Part shown: positions 1-10,964 of the stretch, piece by piece
How positions within the stretch are numbered: the stretch's first letter is position 1
Layout: every line of letters begins with the position of its first letter
Program-made: the position numbers and the translations under genes
DNA from: Basidiobolus meristosporus CBS 931.73
Taxonomy: Eukaryota > Basidiobolomycota > Basidiobolomycetes > Basidiobolales > Basidiobolaceae
Direction of reading: 5' to 3'
Length of the DNA: 64,000 nt
Assembly (NCBI GenBank): GCA_002104905.1
Contig: MCFE01000175.1
Span: 78,765-142,764, forward strand
Notes under the pieces: model-generated
The model's input: the letters and a program-made list of their open reading frames with translations, nothing else
The model's database searches: none
Told to the model about the DNA's origin: nothing

Positions 1-455
1 TCTGGAAGTTTCTAGAAGGTAGTAGTCAGCCAATCATGTTGTTGTGTACTAAAAATAGCTCAAATTCTTGGCAGATTGCACCATGAAACATAATAATACC
101 TAGCCAATCAGATAGTGGTAATATGAGACCTCTGTGTCATATAGTTACCTCATGTGGTAGTAGGATAGGAGGGTTATGATACCAGGATGGTCACATGATA
201 TAGGCACTGTTGGGGGTACTGGCCTTATATGGTAACTATCTTATCTTGGCATCTTGGCAAGGAATAGAATAGCTTGTGCAATGGGTTAATAGTGACAAAT
301 AGTTTGCCAGGTCATATAGTAATAATCACATACGCAGATAGAAAATATTGCAATTTGGGATGATATTAATATAGGGGGGTAATCCTTTTTAGGGAAGTGA
401 ACGTATGGGAATGAGCACCTCTGCCTGTGGGTGTCACTGTGACCCCGCTAAACCA
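1..455 (-). mobile_element. Gypsy-type LTR fragment, family LTR-B
   Basis: Long terminal repeat piece in minus orientation. It ends in a motif (GGGTGTCACTGTGACCCC) that recurs at 2,745-2,766, and the body aligns loosely with 2,100-2,766 and with the reverse complement of the complete LTR at 30,814-31,614. It abuts a fragment of the CACTA ORF A at about 456, so it was probably inserted into that gene. Its other end lies outside the window. Confidence 0.55.
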
Positions 456-1116
456 CCCATATTAGCAGGCATGCTATCCACTTGTATTAAAGTATGAACA
501 AGGAAATTAGGTGGAGTGGCTTCTAGGATAGATGCAATGGCCTAGAAAAATCAGGGATCAGTCCAGTCACAGGATGAGCAGACAACACATGTAGAGCAAT
601 CATTATTGGAGGTAGCAAATGCAGTATCTAGAATGCAGGTAGACAACGCAGTATCTTTGCTGCAACATTGTAACTCAAGTAGCACAGTGTTACAGAAAAC
701 AGTTGAGCCATTTCCCAATGAAGCTACAGAGAAGCACTGTACAGTCTTTGACGCACAACAACAGTGCCCAAAGATTAAGCTCACACAACAACCCATCACA
801 GCATGGGAGAGAGAGAGCATAGTGCTCATGCCTAAGCCTAGAAATCAAAAGATGTTGAGATCCATGAAGCCATTGAGTGCAATGATGACCAGTGGGCTAA
901 TATTTGAGAAGGTATGAGAAGTAGAGCATGGAACTACCTTAAGGCCAGCACACCATGGGACCATTAGGAGCTCTAAACCAAGCAACACATGCTTGACCTG
1001 TTCCATGTGAGCTATATTGAATTCAAGTGAGCAAATGGAATTTGGGCCAGCATTGGTTCAGTATGAGAGTATCTCAGCAGTAGCAGAAACTATCAAATGC
1101 AGAAAAACAAGGGTAT
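456..1116 (+). pseudogene. Fragment of CACTA accessory protein ORF A
   Basis: This stretch reads in pieces as the middle of the ORF A protein found intact-like near 13.2-14.0, 20.3-21.5 and 32.9-33.7 kb. Shared blocks are a coiled-coil-like segment (VDNAVSLLQ), a QQQCPKIK block and a KPRNQK block. An open stretch of 103 codons covers 606-917; beyond it the homology continues with stops to about 1,116. Both ends are cut by LTR sequence. No known domain is recognised. It is a relic of an element copy, not a functional gene. Confidence 0.6.
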
Positions 1117-1215
1117 TTGTATGCATTTTACCAGATTAATTGCTGAATAATCTTATCTGCTAATTTAGTATGTGGCTGATGACTCATTTGATTGTGTTAT
1201 GATCTATTGCTTGAA
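1117..1215 (-). repeat. Remnant of Gypsy-2 3' LTR
   Basis: About 100 bases align with 4,485-4,570 inside the other LTR of the same element (shared TTTACCAGAT, ATTGCTGA and GTGGCTGAT blocks) in the same orientation. It lies just beyond the reverse transcriptase piece, where the downstream LTR of a minus-strand element belongs. Confidence 0.45.
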
Positions 1216-1289
1216 TTTTAAGGCAGTCTCACAGGCTATGTCCCACAATAGGGTATTGTCTTTCTTAGGTATATCAGCTTACATCAAGG

Positions 1290-1740
1290 TCATGAGTGTT
1301 GCAGGGGCATTGGTGAGGGCAAGACCCATGACCAAGTAATCATGGTGTTCCTATCTGGCCTTGAATGCTGTTTTAGGGATGTCTTCTGGTTCAACCTTTT
1401 TCTGGTTGTATCCTGACATGAGGTCAATCTTGCTGAAAATAGTGGCTCCATTGTGTTGTTACAATGCTCATCAACCCAAGGTATGGGGTACTTATTATTC
1501 ATGGTAACAGAGCTAAGGGCTCTGTAGTCAAAGCATCCTAAGTGTTCCATCCTTCTTTTTTACAAAAGTACTGGTGCTCCCCAAGGAGACTTGCTGGGTC
1601 TGATATATTCTTGCTCCAGTATCTAATCTATTTGCCTCTTCATCTCTTTTAACTCCAATAAACTCATTCTGTTCAATATCTTGCTCACTGGTGCGGTGTG
1701 GTGGTGTATAGGTCCAAGGGAGAGTTACGTCCAACACTTC
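1290..1740 (-). pseudogene. Gypsy-2 reverse transcriptase fragment
   Basis: Two overlapping minus-strand frames together give the start of a Ty3/Gypsy reverse transcriptase: a degenerate SPLELDE-type entry block, then VKKKDGTLRML, then the FDYRALSSVT and NKYPIPWVDE blocks that match the conserved 'KKDGTLRMCVDYRALNSVT..KYPIPRVDEL' region. A frameshift lies between the two frames near 1,530-1,550. The catalytic YxDD part and everything downstream are missing. It belongs with the gag-protease at 2.8-4.4 kb and was separated from it by an LTR insertion. Confidence 0.75.
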
Positions 1741-2099
1741 TCAAGTGTTTTGTGTGTGGGGTGTTCACTGGGTGCGATAACCTCTGGCAAAAGCTTGCTA
1801 GGAATACTTGGGTTCTGTCTCTAATCTAATGTGAAGGGGAATAAAGCCACAAGCTTGTCAAGGGAAAACTATTGAGCTACAATCCCCAACTTAGTTGGCG
1901 TCTTAACAAAAGTATGTGCTGGGTTCAGCGTCCTTTGAGATGACAATGTACTAAAGCTTCCAAAGTCAAAACAACTGTAAACTCCACCAGCAGGGACTTG
2001 ATAAGAATGCAGCTGTGGTCAATAGTTACAAAGACAGAAAAGTATCTTTGCCTGTACAAGAACAAACTTGGGAGAGAATCAAATATAATAAAAGATACC
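1741..2099 (-). other. Degenerate Gypsy-derived sequence without an open frame
   Basis: The minus strand reads as linker sequence upstream of the reverse transcriptase block but with several stops. No separate gene or site was recognised. Confidence 0.3.
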
Positions 2100-2766
2100 T
2101 ACTCTGAGTATTCCTCACAAGTAGTGCCTCCAAGGTCAGTTGGCTGTCAGCGCGGTTTCCTGAAAGTGTCCTGTGGTCTGGGGTTGGAAGTTCAGGTAGC
2201 AGCAGGTAGCAGTGATCACACTAATCAACAAGTCGGTATATTGATAAAAGGGATGATGATTTATTGTTGAGGGATAGCCTCCCTTATATACTTTTCTTAC
2301 TGGCTAAGTGATTACTAATCATGGTGTTCCAGAAGGTTCCGGATATCAATAGAAATCTTAATGACATCAGAATGACCTAAGAATGTTCTAAGTAGGTGCC
2401 GGAAGGTTCTAAGAGGCACAGCACATCCAACCAATCAGGAATCAGTATTCTGAAACGTGTGTAACATGGGGATACCATATATGGTATGGAAATGGTAGGG
2501 ATGGTGACACGGGTTGATCATGTGTCACAGGTACTGGCGCGGGTACTTGCCTAATATAGAAGCACTTGTAACTAGTAATCTTACAAAAAGTGAGGGGTAA
2601 CTTATGCAATAAGGTAAGCAGGTGTGATAGTCAACCGGCTTATGGGATAGTACTGATTGGGTAAGACAAATGGGATAAAACTAAAATGAGTGTAGTAGGG
2701 ATATAGGGAAGTAGAAAATAAGGGAATGAGCACATCTGTCAGTGGGTGTCACTGTCACCCCACTAC
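2100..2766 (-). mobile_element. LTR-B copy inserted in Gypsy-2
   Basis: Minus-strand LTR beginning TGTAGTGGGGTGAC. It shares many blocks with the complete LTR at 30,814-31,614 (for example CCATATATGGTAT, TTGGTTGGATGTGCTGTGCC and AGTAATCACTT). It separates the Gypsy-2 protease/linker at 2.77 kb from its reverse transcriptase at 1.74 kb. The low-coordinate boundary is approximate. It keeps more CpG than its surroundings, suggesting a later insertion. Confidence 0.6.
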
Positions 2767-4438
2767 AGCGGTATCTCCTATGTCAATGGCATGATCCATA
2801 TCTCTGACTTGTGGTAACTGTAGACACATTTCAATATTCCTTCAAAAGAGTCAGGGGCTTTTGGAGTACTGTAGTAGGTAAATCATCCTGTAATACTGTC
2901 ATAAGGAATATCTGAGTACCATTTCTAAGCGCTCTACAGAGCTGTGTCTTGCCAAATTCTCTTATTTAACACACACTAAATTGGCCAAGTTAATATCCAG
3001 TCTGGCAAGTACTATTTCATAAGACTGGTTGTTGTTTGGTTCTAGGTGGCATGGGTTCTCCAATTGATTGATAGATTACAACAAATAGCCATGTTTTCCC
3101 AAGTACAAGGTCAAGCTTGCAGCTCCCAGATAGTAGGCCTGTAGGTCCTCATCATAGTCATTGATCTTCAATTTTACTGGCTAAGAAATAAGGTTAGTTG
3201 TGTTAGAGTTCCCTTCAGCCATTGAGACTGAAGTTGATTTGGTGGGCTCCAAGTTGATTCCAGCTCTCAAAGCAAATTGCCCTGCCATGTACTCATTGGA
3301 TGCTCCGGAGTTAATCATAAATTTGACAGGTACTCCATTGATTACCCCATTCCAGAATAGTAGCTTTCCTGAGCATGAGATCATATGCAATAAGTGATTT
3401 TCTGTCATATGGAGGGTAAGTTCTGAGTCTTCCTCAAGTTCATTCTCCATGTTACTATGCTCAAGGGCTTCAATGTCATTGAAGGTTTTTGTAGGCTGGT
3501 GTCCATTTCTTCTCTGAGGGCAGTCCTTTGCAATATGTCCCTGCTGGTAGCAATTAGTGGAAAGTTGCTTCTTCTTACATTCTTCTGAGATGAAATTCTT
3601 CTGCATAGCATCTATTTCCATTGGCACTACTTCTGATTGTCTTCTCTCACTGTGATAGATGCCTCTCCAACTAATCATTTTGAGTTTCCTAACTGTAAAC
3701 ATAGCTGAGCCATAGTCAATGGCTAAGCTGATGGCTTCTTTAGTAGTCTGAGGTCTCTGATAATTCACTTCATTACAAGTTCTTTCCTTCAACCCATCAA
3801 TAAGGTAATCAGCTTGATCCATGGACTATTCTTTCAATTTGTACAGGTAGACATCTACACTCACAGATATATTGTTCAACCATTTCTTTCTGACTGAGTG
3901 TCTTCAACTTCCTTCTTGGTAGTGTGTGCTCTTGAGGAAATTTAGAAGCATCCTGATTTTCAAATACAAACTCATCCCATGTAGTGATTAAAGAGCATCC
4001 CATCATAATAGCTGATCTGATCTTGTTGTTGGACCACTGTAAAGCTGCATCTGCTCAGTAAGAAGCTGCATAATGCAACTTGCTTTCTGGAGCAATTCAT
4101 TTAGCCTCACAAGCTACCTCAATCTAGAAGAGCCTAACTCCCAGGTTTTTGTTGACTCTGCCATGACACTGGTCAACCTTCATACTGAAGTTACTCTTGA
4201 CAGAGTTTTGCTGGCTCAGGGCCCTGGTGGTCAATTCTTGTTGCTACTGGCCAAGGATCAGGAGTTATTGTTGCTGTCAAGTAGGGATTTACTGCATAGC
4301 ACTCTTCCATTCTTGATTTCTGACATCTAGAGAGAAGCTTCTTTGTCCATCAGCAGGGAGGCTTCTGATTGTGTGCTGCTACCAAAGTTACAAGCCTTGA
4401 TCTAACTATTGTAGAGGGATGTAGCATTTAGCCAGTAT
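2767..4438 (-). pseudogene. Gypsy-2 gag and protease, broken
   Basis: The minus strand encodes in order a retrotransposon gag block (about 4,006-3,800; WDEFV start and LSQKEMVEQYICECRCLP core), a gag tail, a zinc knuckle with CYQQGHIAKDC (3,545-3,510), and an aspartic protease. The knuckle has lost its first cysteine, and the protease signature reads INSGAS where the family has D-S-G-A, so the catalytic aspartate is gone. Decayed protease and linker sequence continues to a DHAIDIGD block at about 2,790, which normally just precedes reverse transcriptase. Frameshifts occur near 3,820. Clearly dead. Confidence 0.75.
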
Positions 4439-4748
4439 TGTTGTCACCAATACTTGAACAACTTTTATTGAGGTTCAAGCAGCTCCTTATATACATTTAC
4501 CAGATCAATTGCTGACAAATCGTATTTCCTATTGTATATTGTGGCTGATAATTCATCTGATGGCATCATCATACCCAATTAAATATTACTTCAATATTTG
4601 CTTCTGTCCAGTTAGGATCTGCTGATTCAACTGCTGACTAATATCACAGATTTGATATACAACATAGATGTACTGATAGGTTGATCATAAAACCAACTGA
4701 CTTGATTAAAACTAATCTAACTATATATTCAGGTGGTAGATCATAACA
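4439..4748 (-). mobile_element. Gypsy-2 5' LTR
   Basis: A 310-base segment with TG...CA ends (TGTTGTCACC ... GATCATAACA on the plus strand). It lies directly upstream, in minus-strand sense, of the Gypsy-2 gag, and part of it is repeated beyond the other end of the element at 1,117-1,215. Confidence 0.55.
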
Positions 4749-5290
4749 CTAGTAAGGGACAGGCAGGCAGAAACAGATGCATCAGTGCAGTACTTATCAA
4801 GGAAAAATAAAGTTCAGTAAAAGAAGCACTCAGTCTCAGTAGCAGTCAAGGAATTGACATTGATAGAACACCTGCAGATTTCTCAGGGGCCCACTACAAG
4901 CAGGGCTAGAAGCTATTAACAAGTGGCAAAGGAATATCAGGTTGTTAGGAAAGTGCCAGCAAGGGACAAGCAGGCAAAAACAGATGCACTGGTATAGGTT
5001 TCATCAAGCAGAAAGCATAATTCAATACTAGAGGTACTTGGTCATGGTGGCAGTGAAGGACTATATATTGACAGCAACAGCAGCTTTCTCAGGTGCACAT
5101 CACAAGCAGGGCTGAGAATTCCAAATATGCAGTAAATAAATGTTAGGTTACCAGAAGGGTTCTGGCAAGGGACAAGCGGGCAAAAATGGATGCACCAGTG
5201 TATCATTAACCAAGGAGAAAGCAGAGTACTATATAAGAGGCACCCAGCAAAAGTAGCAGTGAAATACTGAGGAACTTGTAAGCCTACCAC
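4749..5290 (+). pseudogene. Three tandem modules of CACTA ORF A
   Basis: Three degenerate head-to-tail copies (near 4,750, 4,960 and 5,165; spacing about 200-220 bases) of the ORF A module. Each shows an R-D-x-Q-A-x-T-D-A block followed by LSRK-like and SSS-rich stretches. Single copies occur at 12.8-13.1 kb and double copies at 25.6-26.1 and 31.6-32.1 kb. Stops interrupt every frame. The segment is joined to a Gypsy reverse transcriptase on its right. Confidence 0.5.
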
Positions 5291-5301
5291 CTTTCAGAGA
5301 T

Positions 5302-5851
5302 ATGTATCATGCCATTGACCCAGGAGATAGACCCCCAGTGAGTAAGACACCTAACAGAATGAGTCCATTGGAGTTGGATGAAATAAAAATACAAATACAT
5401 CAGTTATCGGAGCAAGGATATATCAGATCCAGCAAGTCAGCTTGGAGAGCATTAGTACTTTTTGTGAGAAAGAAGGATGGAATACTTAGAATGTGCAATG
5501 ACTATCAAGCCCTTAGCTCAGTCACCCTGAAGAGTACATATCCTATGCACAGGAGTGATGAGCTTCTGAGCCAGCTCAAAGGAGCTACCATATTTAACAA
5601 GATTGACCTCTTGTCAGGATACAACCAAATTTGGGTGAAATACAAAGACACCCCTATGACAGCATTTTGGACCAGATATGGATATCACAAGTACTTAGTC
5701 ATAAGCTTTGATCTTAACAATGCTCCTGCAACAAACATGGCCTTGATGAATACACTCTTCCAGGAATACTTAGACAAGTTTGCGGTAATCTACCTAAATG
5801 ATATATTGCTAAACAGCAAGACAGAGCAGCAACACTTTGTCAACATTGAAA
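5302..5851 (+). pseudogene. Gypsy-3 reverse transcriptase, truncated
   Basis: One open frame gives the first 180 or so residues of a Ty3/Gypsy reverse transcriptase: DHAIDPGD-like entry, MSPLELDEIK, FVRKKDGILRMCNDYQALSSVT, ATIFNKIDLLSGYNQI (catalytic D present), and FDLNNAPAT. The catalytic box reads YLNDILL where YxDD is expected, so the second catalytic aspartate pair is damaged. The frame is cut at the TG of an LTR at 5,852. It is a second lineage, closer to consensus than Gypsy-2. The upstream M at 5,302 is simply the first ATG. Confidence 0.8.
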
Positions 5852-6313
5852 TGTTGGAATATTGAACTATTTGGCATCATTCAGCAGCTGAAAATTTACT
5901 TAACAATTCTAAACTAGTCTTGGTTACTGTAGAACTAATTCACAACCCTTATTTTGCCAGTTTCTGTTAAAATAATTAGGAATCCACCTAATTGTTAATA
6001 TGTTATGAACTAGCACTAAGTTAAGTGATGTATTTCAGATAATTAACTTAAAAATTTGTTTGTAAGATATTTGCTAATGATTAGGAATTAGTGAAGTACA
6101 GAATTTTGAGAAAATCAGAAACTGGTCCAAATAAGCTGAAACTTGGTACATGTACTCCTGAGATTCCCCTTATAATGACCAAATAGTTGTATGTATGTAG
6201 TTCTGCAATAAGTATAAATACTGTGTTGCAACTTAAAAAAATAACAAGTGAATATCATGTAAATCTTCTAATTCTCCAATTCACTTCCAGTATATCTCTC
6301 TAATATTTCAACA
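5852..6313. mobile_element. Solo-type LTR, family LTR-C
   Basis: The 462-base segment has inverted ends TGTTGGAATATT ... AATATTTCAACA. Its start is homologous to the reverse complement of the solo LTR ending at 9,942. It truncates the Gypsy-3 reverse transcriptase on the left and the Gypsy-1 LTR on the right. No matching target duplication is visible. Confidence 0.6.
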
Positions 6314-6744
6314 GTTTCTTCAGTAAAGTCCACTTGAGAGACCACTACCAGAAGCCCCTTTGCACTAAAGACACCCCTTTAGGTCTAAAGACCCCTCTAG
6401 AGACTTCTACACCAAACCACTTTAGGATAAAGGGGAGCTCAGAATTTCCATACTAAGAAATATTTTCTCAGAAAGGAAAGTGACTCCCAAATAGGGAATG
6501 CTACTGTAAAAAATAAATAAGCCCAATAGTCAACAGAAGGTCAGAACACTGCTGTAGAAGTGAGAATCACTTCCTATAGTGTATTTTGAGCCCAAGATTG
6601 AGGATATTAGTAAAAGTTATATCATAAATTGGTATATTAAACACTCAATAAACTATTTCAGTATTGGCATACTGGAAGTTGTTGTATACTGTTGATTAGC
6701 TTCTACATTGTAGAACAAGCCCCCATACTGGCCATAATACAACA
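6314..6744 (+). mobile_element. Gypsy-1 5' LTR, 3' part, with CTTTAG-rich repeats
   Basis: This is the 3' half of the LTR seen complete at 28,733-29,773 and partly at 10,152-10,964. It contains the degenerate CCCCTTTAG / CTAAAG tandem block and ends in AATACAACA. The internal region follows at once with TTTGGTGGAGGACC, which may include the primer-binding site. Confidence 0.7.
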
Positions 6745-7600
6745 TAACAAGAATTTGGTGGAGGACCTGGTTAGTTTGAACCTTTCACTATACAAGCATC
6801 AGGAAATGTTACAAGAATGACCAATACACCACTCCCAGAGTTAATAGCCACTTTAAAGATGCTATTCCGGTAAGAATCTCAGGAGAGAATGTTACTCAGT
6901 TTCTGGAAGAGTCCAATGATATGGCTGCAGCATTTGAGCTATCACACAAGAACAAAATCCAGTTGTCTCCCTTTCTCTGTGCAGTTGAACTATCAAGATT
7001 CTTACAAAGTTTGGATCCATTTAAGATATCAGTTGGAGCTAACTATAACAGGGACACTGCTCAACAGGCTATTTTAGCTGAGTACCAAAAGGAAGCACAG
7101 TTTGTTGCACTAAATGAGCCAGAAATGCCTTACAACAAGACCCAACCCTTGCAAAAGTACATTCAAGGTTTGAGTCAAAAGCAAGGCATGTTGAAGCAGC
7201 TATTGGAATTCCAAGATTTTATCAGAGAAACTATTTTCTGAAGAATATGCCTCCTGAGATAAATAATGCCATTAGCCACCAAGTTCAGGCTACAGGCTCC
7301 TATAACAATGTTAAACAAATGGTGCTAAATTATCAGTCAGGGAGACAGGTCATGGATTCCATTAAAAGCCAAATGAGGATTTCTACTGCAGTTAAATAAA
7401 TTCTTCATTGCACAAATAACCCACAAAATGATCAGGTTAATGAATTAATTGATGCATTGGGAAAATTGACGCTCAAGTTGGACTCTCAAGGTGTACCATC
7501 ATCAAGCATCAGCAAAGCAAGACCAGAAAATCCCAAAACAACTAGTAATTATCCACAGCAAACAAAATATTGAGTGTACTGTGAGTCTGCAGCACATAGC
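6745..7600 (+). pseudogene. Gypsy-1 gag
   Basis: The leader after the LTR is followed by a gag-like frame. 6,889-7,241 overlaps two frames; the better one reads MAAAFELSHKNKIQLSPFL then helical, Q/K-rich sequence. Homologous helical sequence continues to about 7,570 after a frameshift near 7,240, with one stop. No zinc knuckle is evident. The assignment rests on position between LTR and protease rather than on a strong domain match. Confidence 0.5.
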
Positions 7601-8410
7601 CATTATGGTTGTTAAATATTGAGTATTGATATTAACTGTCATAAATTTATGATTGATTGCTATGGGAAGATCTGTGATACTACTGGAAACCCTTTACCTA
7701 TCAACAGAGGTTATGGTGGAATGAAGTCCTATATACTTGCTCAAGAAGTACCAAGTAAAAGCACCACAACATCAAATTTTATACAAATCCAACAGACTGC
7801 AAAAGTTCCAAGCAATGAACATTATATACTAGCAATATCAGGCCCATCAGGGCAGGTCCAAGAAAATCTAATGGAAAAAGAGGAAGTCAAAGAGTTTAAT
7901 TGCCTTATTGATAACAGAAAATATGTCTCTACCAAGAACAATCCTAAAAAGGTCAACTACTACCAGATATTGTTGAGCCAATCAGCAGATCTATCCTTAT
8001 GAATTATCAAGAACACTCTTCAACAATGTTATCATGTGAACAACTACAATTTGAAGTGGAAAAAGCCATTTACTCTATTACAACAGGAAGCTATGCTGAT
8101 ACAATCTACAATGTTGAGGTGGAATGTTTTTTTGATTCTGGACCAGAAATCAATGCTATCACCCCTATGACTTCTAGAAAAATCAAATTGCCACTGACAG
8201 AAGTTGACTGGAGTATGAGAACTGCTATAGGTGCAACAGAGAACATGCTTAGACCTTGTCACTCTGTACCAATTGAAGTAGGAGGAATAGGGGTTACTCC
8301 TCCCTTTTTCATTGTTGCCAATGGACCCACTTTTGAGGTATTATTGAGACAATCATATGAGAGAAAATCTCTTCTACCAGCTGATAACAAAGCCGACGGA
8401 AGTTTATGAC
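7601..8410 (+). pseudogene. Gypsy-1 linker and aspartic protease
   Basis: Two open frames (7,619-8,002 and 7,999-8,409) overlap by four bases. The second carries a retropepsin-like core: ECFFDSGPEINAITP (Asp-Ser-Gly), then a beta-rich stretch ending GGIGVTPPFFIVANGPTF and a conserved LL-R block, about 95 residues as usual for Gypsy proteases. The active-site triad reads DSG, so this protease region is better preserved than its neighbours. Confidence 0.65.
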
Positions 8411-8425
8411 TGACAATCACATCTG

Positions 8426-9574
8426 ATGATCAAAAAAGAAGGGCAACCTTTTGTGCAGCAGAAGAGAATAATCCAAGAAATGCAGACTCAATTCCAGTAC
8501 AAAATATTCAGGTTCATAATGATATATATAGCTTATGATCAACATCTCATTCTGCTGACAATAAGTATGACAAATACCAAATATAAGCCAGTTGCATTGA
8601 AAGCAAAGCCAGTATCTACTGAAATCTCATCATCTGCCCACAACACTCCTCAAATGGAGCCTTTGCACAAATATGAGAGAATCAGACTCACAGAAGAGAA
8701 GTTCAAGGAGTTAGCTCTTGGGACTACTCTTACCACTGAGGAGAAAAGTTTCTTTTTGACTATGCTACAACTCTACAACAATGTCTTTGCAGTTAATGAT
8801 GCACAAAGAGGATGTTTATCCATAGAGCTATTTCCACCAATCAAGATCCATACCATTGAACATACACCATGAGCACTGAGATCATATCCTATTCCCTCAA
8901 GATTACTGACCAAAGTAACTGAAATGTAACAACCAAGATTTTAAAGTGGAGTCATTGAATATAGCTATGGACCTTATTGTAATCCCTGGTTTACACCATT
9001 GAAGAAAAATGGTAGTCTATGGCTTTTGCCTGATTCTATTCTGGCGCAGTGGATATCATACATCCAGATCTTTGACTTTGTGCTACAACACATACTAGGA
9101 GCCAATCACAAAGGACCAGATGCCTTTTCCAGAAAGCAATCAAACTCACTGTACTTGACTGATGATGATGGAACAAGGCTTATACATACAACACCATATC
9201 ACCCACAAGCATATTCACCAGTTAAATGTGGACATTCTGCTTTTGCAAATACATTAGCAAAGCTTAGATATTTTTGAGATCATGACAACATCAGAACTTT
9301 TGCTAGCAAGAGTACAACAGATTCAACAAGCAAACACTCTGCAAAAGAATACAATAGAAAACCTGAAGAAATCCAGAATGGCTGGCAAGGAGTACTTTGA
9401 TGCTCAAAAATGCGTTAGAAGAGCATTGCTAGAAGTAGGTGAATTGATACTACTTCACAACACTAAGAGCCAAAGAAACAAGGCATCCAGGCTGGATATG
9501 CAATGGCAAGGTCCCTACAAGATCATACATGCAAACAAAAGTGGATCTTACAAATTAGCAAAACTTGACAGTAC
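8426..9574 (+). pseudogene. Gypsy-1 pol, collapsed by internal deletion
   Basis: Reading 5'->3': 8,426-8,872 is a pre-RT spacer. A short reverse transcriptase start (GVIEYSYGPYCNPWFTP, KKNGS) runs to about 9,020. It is fused straight to the end of RNase H (FDFVLQHILGANHKGPDAFSR) and then to the integrase core end (TTPYHPQAYSPVK). 9,282-9,587 is the integrase C-terminal region (KYFDAQ-like, VGELILLHN, WQGPYKI). Most of reverse transcriptase, RNase H and the integrase core are missing. It is a non-autonomous deletion derivative, interrupted at its end by a solo LTR. Confidence 0.8.
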
Positions 9575-9942
9575 TGTTGCAACTTAAGAAGTGATTTGGA
9601 TATAAGGAACTTATCAAGAAATAGTGATAATAGTTGAACTGTTGTTTATTCATAAAGAAGCTCAGTATTTATACCTTTGTAAAAGTAGTACAGCTGTAAC
9701 ACTAATTAGGGAGGGTTTCTCAATATTCAGGAGCATTCTGTAACAGTTTCAGGGTTAGTACATAATGTTTGGTAATAGTGCTAATTTGATCCTGACTATA
9801 GGGGAATAGTCATAAGATCATATATCTGGAGAAAGTGGCAAAGTTAAGGCAGTAAATGAGTCCTACAGTGACTAAGACTAGTCTAGAATTGTAAGTAAAT
9901 TTTTAGCTGCTGAATGATACCAAATAGTCCAACATTTCAACA
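9575..9942 (-). mobile_element. Solo LTR with perfect 5-bp target duplication
   Basis: The 368-base segment has TGTTGCAACT ... ATTTCAACA ends. It is flanked by AGTAC at 9,570-9,574 and AGTAC at 9,943-9,947, a clean integrase-made duplication. It is homologous in reverse complement to the start of the LTR at 5,852. It sits in the last codons of the Gypsy-1 integrase, so it is younger than Gypsy-1. No internal region remains, as expected after LTR-LTR recombination. Confidence 0.9.
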
Positions 9943-10151
9943 AGTACACCACCTACACTTGCACAACCTGGTAGCAGATTGTAGAAGTTCCATGTCAGAG
10001 GTAGTAATGAGGACATTCTCAATGTTAGGGGAGACTTGCGGTAATGGTCAAAGATCAAGAATTTACAACTTTGAAGGAAAATTACTCTGGACCCTGACAA
10101 GCAATCCACCCAAGAATATTACGTCATATAGAACATAGAGTAGCCAATACA
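9943..10151 (+). pseudogene. Gypsy-1 pol tail and pre-LTR region
   Basis: This is the continuation of the Gypsy-1 internal region after the solo LTR. It shares its last 90 or so bases (from AAGATCAAGAATTT to the LTR start) with the sequence preceding the 28,733 LTR, confirming it lies just inside the 3' LTR. It contains a short open stretch of 74 codons without a recognised domain. Confidence 0.6.
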
Positions 10152-10964
10152 TGTTTCAAATCAAAGCATATTTGAAACAGTAATTAACTGGTTGTAACTA
10201 AAGAGTTTAATTATTATTTATACTATGCCTCTATTACTAGGATTACTATGGTGACTTGAATGTGTGTAACTTTCAGACCAGCCAATCAAATAATGTGAAA
10301 TTCTCACAGGTGCTGCACCTATGTCAGATCTGCGCCACTGCATAATTTCAGCTTTGCATTATATGTATTGCTTGTGTAATTGCCCAAAAACTTTGATCCT
10401 GCCAAATTTTTAAATATACAACTTCCCTAGCTGAAAAATGAAGAAAGAGCCTCACTTTCTGGAATCACCACACTACAATTACAAGTCTAAAGGTTGTAAG
10501 ATTTTCCCTGCATCACTTGCACTGTTGAGTATTCTGACTTTGATTGGTACTATATCAGTAAAGAGACTGCAATGCTCACAAGAGTCCAATCTAAGTTCTA
10601 CAAGAAAACTACCACTTTTCTGTTGGTAAGTCCCCTCTAAGTAGCCTCTTTACTCTAAAGACACCCCTTTACTTGAAAGTAGCCTCTTTAGGCACCCTTT
10701 TATAGTAAAGTTCACTTTAGCGACCACTATAAGAAGCTCCTTTACTCTAATGACACTTCTTTATTCACCCCTTTAGGTCTTAGAACCACTTTAGAGACTT
10801 CTACACTGAACTCCTTTAGGTTAAAGGGGAGTTCAAAATTTCCATAGTAGGTAATATTTTCACAGAAAGGAAAGTGGCTCTCAAATAGGGCAAACTTACT
10901 ATAGAATAAATAAGCCCAATAGTGAACAGAAGGTTAGAACACGGCTGTAGAAGTGAAATCCACC
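10152..10964 (+). mobile_element. Gypsy-1 3' LTR, truncated
   Basis: Starts TGTTTCAAAT and follows the LTR at 28,733 through the CTTTAG/CTAAAG tandem block (10,625-10,830). Similarity breaks at about 10,965, where a Harbinger-like sequence begins. With 6,314-6,744 it brackets the Gypsy-1 internal region. Confidence 0.75.
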
